Of a stretch of 9,653 bases of DNA, positions 6,716 through 9,653 are shown one piece after another. Within the stretch, counting starts at the first letter, position 1; each line of letters opens with the position of its first letter. The translations under genes were made by a program, and so were the position numbers. This DNA comes from an uncultured Clostridia bacterium (GTDB taxonomy: Bacteria; Bacillota; Clostridia; TANB77; CAG-508). The stretch covers positions 1-9,653 of the forward strand of contig CANRGM010000040.1 in assembly GCA_947630155.1 (NCBI GenBank), given 5' to 3'. A model generated the notes under the pieces. The model had not been told where the DNA came from and did no database searches. It saw only the letters and a list, made by a program, of their open reading frames with translations.

Positions 6716-7522
6716 ATGCAAAACTTTATAAATATAATAAAAGAACATATAGAATACAAACATCAAATAGTAAAATTAGCAAAAGCTGATTTAACTAAAA
6801 CATATAGGGGAGCTGCATTTGGATGGAGTTGGGCTATTATAAAGCCTACTGTAACAATATTAGTATATTGGTTTGCCTTCGCAATAGGATTAAGAATGGC
6901 AAAAGATGTAGGTCAATACCCATTTTTCTTATGGTTGATAGCAGGTGTAGTTCCATGGTTCTATATGAGCGAAATGATTACAACAGGAGCAAATTCAATA
7001 AGAAAATACAGTTACTTAGTTACTAAAATGAAATTCCCAATTTCTACGATTCCAACATTTGTAAACATTTCGAAATTTATAGTGCATCTTATTTTATTGT
7101 TGATTGTAATTGGTATTTTTATGCTTTTTGGATTTAAGCCAGATATATACTTATTACAATTACCATTCTATATGTTTATAATGTTTATATTCTTTAATCT
7201 ATGGGCTTTATTCGCTTCTTTGTTAGCTGCAATAAGTAAAGACTTTCTAAACTTAGTGAAATCGCTAGTTACGGCAGTGTTTTGGCTTTCAGGAATAATT
7301 TGGAATGCAGATACAGTTACAATACCATGGCTTAGGAAATTTTTAAATTTGAATCCAGTTACATTCATAGTAAATGGATATAGAAATTGTTTTATTAATA
7401 AAATCTGGTTTTGGGAACAGCCTAAGAGAATAGGATATGTAGTTATATTTATAACAGTAATGTTAATTTTGGCATTGTGGTCATATAGAAAATTACGTAA
7501 AGAAATTCCAGATGTATTATAG
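6716..7522 (+). CDS. tagG: Teichoic acid ABC exporter, membrane subunit TagG
   Basis: This is the permease half of the two-component exporter that moves lipid-linked teichoic acid to the outer membrane face. The 268-residue protein begins with an amphipathic stretch, then ADLTKTYRGAAFGWSWAIIKP (about 24-44), the typical entry of ABC-2 polysaccharide exporters of the TagG/Wzm type. About six membrane segments follow (roughly 40-60, 68-86, 116-139, 148-176, 181-199, 238-258). A conserved-looking loop around residues 78-110 includes PWFYMSE and FPIS. An upstream ATG at 6704 is in frame but has no ribosome binding site; GGAGA (6706-6710) lies inside that extension and fits ATG 6716. It ends 15 bases before tagH, its expected partner. 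The teichoic acid assignment over O-antigen or capsule rests on the TagD and TagF-like neighbours. Confidence 0.9.
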   Translation: MQNFINIIKEHIEYKHQIVKLAKADLTKTYRGAAFGWSWAIIKPTVTILVYWFAFAIGLRMAKDVGQYPFFLWLIAGVVPWFYMSEMITTGANSIRKYSYLVTKMKFPISTIPTFVNISKFIVHLILLLIVIGIFMLFGFKPDIYLLQLPFYMFIMFIFFNLWALFASLLAAISKDFLNLVKSLVTAVFWLSGIIWNADTVTIPWLRKFLNLNPVTFIVNGYRNCFINKIWFWEQPKRIGYVVIFITVMLILALWSYRKLRKEIPDVL

Positions 7523-7537
7523 TATAAAGGAGCAAAT

Positions 7538-8269
7538 ATGGAGGAAAAGGTTATTGAATTCAAAAATGTAAGTAAAGTTTATAAATTATATAAAAATGAA
7601 AAAAAAAGACTAATTGCACTTTTTGATAAAAAAATAAAGCACACTGAAAAAAAAGCCGTTAATAATGTTTCATTTTCCATAAAAAAAGGTGAATCTGTAG
7701 CTATATTTGGAAAAAATGGAGCAGGAAAGTCAACTTTGTTAAAGATGATTACAGGTGTTACATTTCCAACTAAGGGTGAAATAGAAATTAAAGGAAGAGT
7801 AAGTGCTTTACTGGAATTGACTTCAGGATTTGACCCTGAATTTACAGGTAGAGAAAATATTTATTTGAAAGGTCAAATTTTAGGATTAAGAGATTCAGAA
7901 GTAAAAGAAGTTGAGCAAGAAATTGTAGAGTTTGCAGAACTTGAGGAATACATAGATCAACCTGTAAGAACGTATTCCAGTGGTATGAAAGCAAGACTTG
8001 GCTTTTCTATTAATGTAAATATAAAACCTGAAATACTTATAGTTGATGAAGCACTTAGTGTTGGAGATGAAGAATTTAAAAATAAATGTATAAAAAAGAT
8101 TAATGATATAATAAATAATGAGAATGTTACTTTATTGTTTGTAACTCATTCAACAAATATCGCAAGCGAGTTTTGCAAGAGAGGAATGGTTATGAAAAAT
8201 GGTGAGATAATATTTGATGGTGATATTGACGAATCAATAAAGAAATATAAATCAACAATCAAAAAATAA
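7538..8269 (+). CDS. tagH: Teichoic acid ABC exporter, ATPase subunit TagH
   Basis: This cytoplasmic ATPase pairs with TagG to power export of the lipid-linked polymer. All nucleotide-binding motifs are intact: Walker A GKNGAGKST (58-66), signature YSSGM (146-150), Walker B ILIVDEAL with Asp170/Glu171, D-loop SVGD (174-177) and the switch His204 in FVTHS. The stretch ALLELTSGFDPEFTGRENIY (90-109) after Walker A is characteristic of the TagH/Wzt branch of polysaccharide exporters. At 243 residues it contains only the ATPase domain, like the short staphylococcal TarH. It lacks the long C-terminal region of Bacillus subtilis TagH and the carbohydrate-binding tail of some Wzt proteins. AAAGGAG (7526-7532) five bases before ATG 7538 fixes the start. 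The gap of 15 bases after tagG indicates co-expression. Confidence 0.93.
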   Translation: MEEKVIEFKNVSKVYKLYKNEKKRLIALFDKKIKHTEKKAVNNVSFSIKKGESVAIFGKNGAGKSTLLKMITGVTFPTKGEIEIKGRVSALLELTSGFDPEFTGRENIYLKGQILGLRDSEVKEVEQEIVEFAELEEYIDQPVRTYSSGMKARLGFSINVNIKPEILIVDEALSVGDEEFKNKCIKKINDIINNENVTLLFVTHSTNIASEFCKRGMVMKNGEIIFDGDIDESIKKYKSTIKK

Positions 8270-8318
8270 ATGTTAATTATATGGAATTTATTAAATAAAA
8301 AGAGGAAGGAACATATAT

Positions 8319-9368
8319 ATGGGAAAAAAAGTACACAAAAGTAAAGATAAGAAAAAGCAAAACAAAAGTAAATTAAGAACTTTTTTGAAAGTTTTATTAG
8401 TAATACTAATTATTTTATTAATAATTGTTGGAGTGATAACTTGGTTAGGGTATAGCAAATTATCAAAGTTAAACTATGTAAAATTAGAAAATATAGAAAT
8501 AAATGAAGGAGTTTATGAACAGCTGAAAGGATATAGAAATATAGTACTATTCGGTGTAGATGCTAGAGCAGATACATATGACAATACGAGAAGCGATTGT
8601 ATTATTGTAGCTAGTATAAATCAGGACACTAAAGAGGTTAAACTGACATCTATATATAGAGATACATATGCATATATTGATGGATATGGTTATGATAAAA
8701 TTACACATGCTTATGCATATGGTGGACCAGAACTTGCGATTAATACTATAAACAAAAACTTTGACCTAAATATTTCTGAATTTGTTGCAGTAAATTTTGA
8801 TGCGGTAATAGAAATTATTGATGAAATTGGAGGAGTTAACGTAAATATAACATCTGAAGAAGTTACTGAAATAAATAAAAATATTGACTCTTTGGCTAAA
8901 CAAACTGGGAAGACATGTGCTAAAATTTCTGGTGCAGGACAACATAATTTGAATGGTGGACAAGCCTTAGCTTATGCAAGAATCCGTAAATTGGCAGGTG
9001 GAGATTATAAAAGGACTGAAAGAATGAGAACAGTATTAGATGCAGGATTCAAGAAAATAAAGACTCTAGGTGTAGGAAAATTGAATAGTTTGACAGACAT
9101 ATTACTTCCAAAGGTATATACTAATATTACTTCAAATGAAATTGTATCTATGATTCCAAGTGTAACACAATATAATGTGGTATCAAGTATAGGATGGCCT
9201 TATGAGGTAAAGGGAATCACTTTGGATAAATGGTATGGTGTTCCTGTTACTCTAGAAAGTAATGTTCAAAAATTGCATGAGGAATTGTTCGGAAATCAAG
9301 GTTATACAGTTAGCAGTCAAGTGAAGGAATATAGCGAGGGAATAATTAAGAGAACTGGATATAAATAA
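8319..9368 (+). CDS. LCP (LytR-CpsA-Psr) family cell wall polymer ligase
   Basis: LCP proteins (TagT/U/V in Bacillus) transfer lipid-linked teichoic acid or other polymers onto peptidoglycan outside the cell. This 349-residue protein has a very basic cytoplasmic N-terminus (1-20), one membrane helix (about 21-43) and an extracellular LCP domain. Core motifs are present: FGVDAR (78-83), TRSDCIIVASI (90-100), SIYRDTY (111-117), KITHAYAYGG (127-136), GGVNVNI (171-177), LNGGQALAYARIRK (211-224) and GDYKRTERMRTVL (228-240). The Asp and Arg residues that bind metal and lipid pyrophosphate in the family (for example Asp81, Arg83, Arg114, Asp115, Arg232, Arg235) are retained. AGAGGAAGGA (8301-8310) precedes ATG 8319. 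As the last gene after tagGH, with a terminator 44 bases later, it fits the final attachment step. Which polymer it attaches is inferred from context. Confidence 0.92.
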   Translation: MGKKVHKSKDKKKQNKSKLRTFLKVLLVILIILLIIVGVITWLGYSKLSKLNYVKLENIEINEGVYEQLKGYRNIVLFGVDARADTYDNTRSDCIIVASINQDTKEVKLTSIYRDTYAYIDGYGYDKITHAYAYGGPELAINTINKNFDLNISEFVAVNFDAVIEIIDEIGGVNVNITSEEVTEINKNIDSLAKQTGKTCAKISGAGQHNLNGGQALAYARIRKLAGGDYKRTERMRTVLDAGFKKIKTLGVGKLNSLTDILLPKVYTNITSNEIVSMIPSVTQYNVVSSIGWPYEVKGITLDKWYGVPVTLESNVQKLHEELFGNQGYTVSSQVKEYSEGIIKRTGYK

Positions 9369-9411
9369 AAAATAAATGTGAATTTTATAAATGTAATAAG
9401 TGTAATAAACT

Positions 9412-9463
9412 AAATAGTGTAATTTTAATTATTGAATGATGATTGGAATTACACTATTTTTTT
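9412..9463 (+). terminator. Rho-independent terminator ending the operon
   Basis: A perfect 13-base inverted repeat, AAATAGTGTAATT (9412-9424) and AATTACACTATTT (9447-9459), runs into seven T residues (9457-9463). Six further inner pairs, three of them G-U, can shrink the loop to ten bases (9431-9440). The stem is long but AT-rich, as expected in this genome. It lies 44 bases after the stop of the LCP gene and closes the plus-strand run. Confidence 0.88.
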
Positions 9464-9567
9464 ATAAATAAGAAAATAATGTTTTTTGAAAATTATATGA
9501 AACTATTTTAATTTTATTAATTATGTGATATATTAACAAATATAAAAAATCAAAATAAGAAAAAATA

Positions 9568-9596
9568 TTTACAAACTAATAAAAATATGACATAAT
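9568..9596 (+). promoter_or_regulatory. Promoter of the next gene beyond the right edge
   Basis: TTTACA (9568-9573), a 17-base spacer and CATAAT (9591-9596) each match consensus at five of six positions. Transcription would start near 9603. The rest of the gap after the terminator is plain AT-rich sequence. A weaker candidate is an extended -10 element, TG-A-TATATT, at 9526-9534. Confidence 0.55.
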
Positions 9597-9635
9597 ATGT
9601 AAAAAATGGGTTATAATAACACTAAAACTAAAATT

Positions 9636-9653
9636 ATGAATAGAAAGGGAAAA
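9636..9653 (+). other. Possible ribosome binding site or start of the next gene
   Basis: The last bases contain AAAGGGA (9644-9650), which reads well as a ribosome binding site for a start codon just outside the window. Alternatively ATG 9636 begins a frame M-N-R-K-G-K that runs off the end, but it has no binding site of its own upstream. The first reading is preferred. No gene can be named from this. Confidence 0.4.

Noticed and set aside
6823..7026. Alternative plus-strand frame inside tagG
   Set aside because: Out of frame with an intact exporter subunit, no ribosome binding site, and no sign of a frameshift in tagG.
7168..7563. Minus-strand open frame of 131 codons across the end of tagG and start of tagH
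   Set aside because: It overlaps two strongly supported genes and their ribosome binding site, and its translation resembles no family I know.
248..9368. Alternative genetic code (TGA as Trp), considered because of the extreme AT content
   Set aside because: Trp is encoded by TGG at conserved positions (for example the WHG and PWF motifs), and all the genes are intact under the standard code.
9391..9425. Repeated TGTAATAA/TGTAATTT motifs before the terminator
   Set aside because: Eight-base AT-rich matches are common by chance in such DNA, and the last copy is explained by the terminator stem.
1..9653. CRISPR arrays, tRNA or rRNA genes, insertion sequences, phage or defence genes
   Set aside because: No regularly spaced repeats, no RNA gene signatures, no transposase or integrase motifs, and nearly all sequence is filled by the cell wall polymer genes.

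Overview
The window is very AT-rich DNA (about a quarter G+C by eye). It has closely packed genes, strong AGGAGG-type ribosome binding sites and sigma-A-like promoters, and uses TTG starts, TAA/TAG stops and TGG for Trp. This fits a low-GC Gram-positive (Clostridia-like Firmicute) using the standard code. The species cannot be named from the sequence.

Layout: at the left edge the first six codons of a gene on the minus strand are visible, with its own promoter and a structured leader (about 1-121). A plus-strand promoter (185-213) starts a one-directional run of eight genes ending at a strong hairpin terminator (9412-9463). In order these are: a short TagB/TagF-like CDP-glycerol glycerophosphotransferase (248-1492), a second TagF-like transferase (1550-2803), the glycerol-3-phosphate cytidylyltransferase TagD (2820-3272), an acyltransferase-3 membrane protein (3314-4447), a long third TagF-like transferase with an N-terminal extension and an acidic repeat (4508-6577), the two-part teichoic acid exporter TagG (6716-7522) and TagH (7538-8269), and an LCP (LytR-CpsA-Psr) ligase (8319-9368). 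After the terminator a new promoter (9568-9596) points to a gene just beyond the right edge.

How it works together (inference from family knowledge): TagD makes CDP-glycerol. The three transferases would use it to prime and extend a glycerol-phosphate polymer on a lipid carrier. The acyltransferase may decorate the polymer or a precursor. TagGH flips the lipid-linked polymer across the membrane, and the LCP protein moves it to peptidoglycan. The genes for the linkage-unit sugars (TagO, TagA) and for D-alanylation (Dlt) are not in the window. Weak internal promoters may precede the third transferase and tagG.

Three gene starts should be placed downstream of the longest reading frame, because the ribosome binding site lies inside the longer version: TTG 248, TTG 4508 and ATG 6716. 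I see a recognisable wall teichoic acid locus rather than an undescribed system. The least ordinary parts are the acidic-repeat transferase, the embedded acyltransferase and the leader of the divergent gene.
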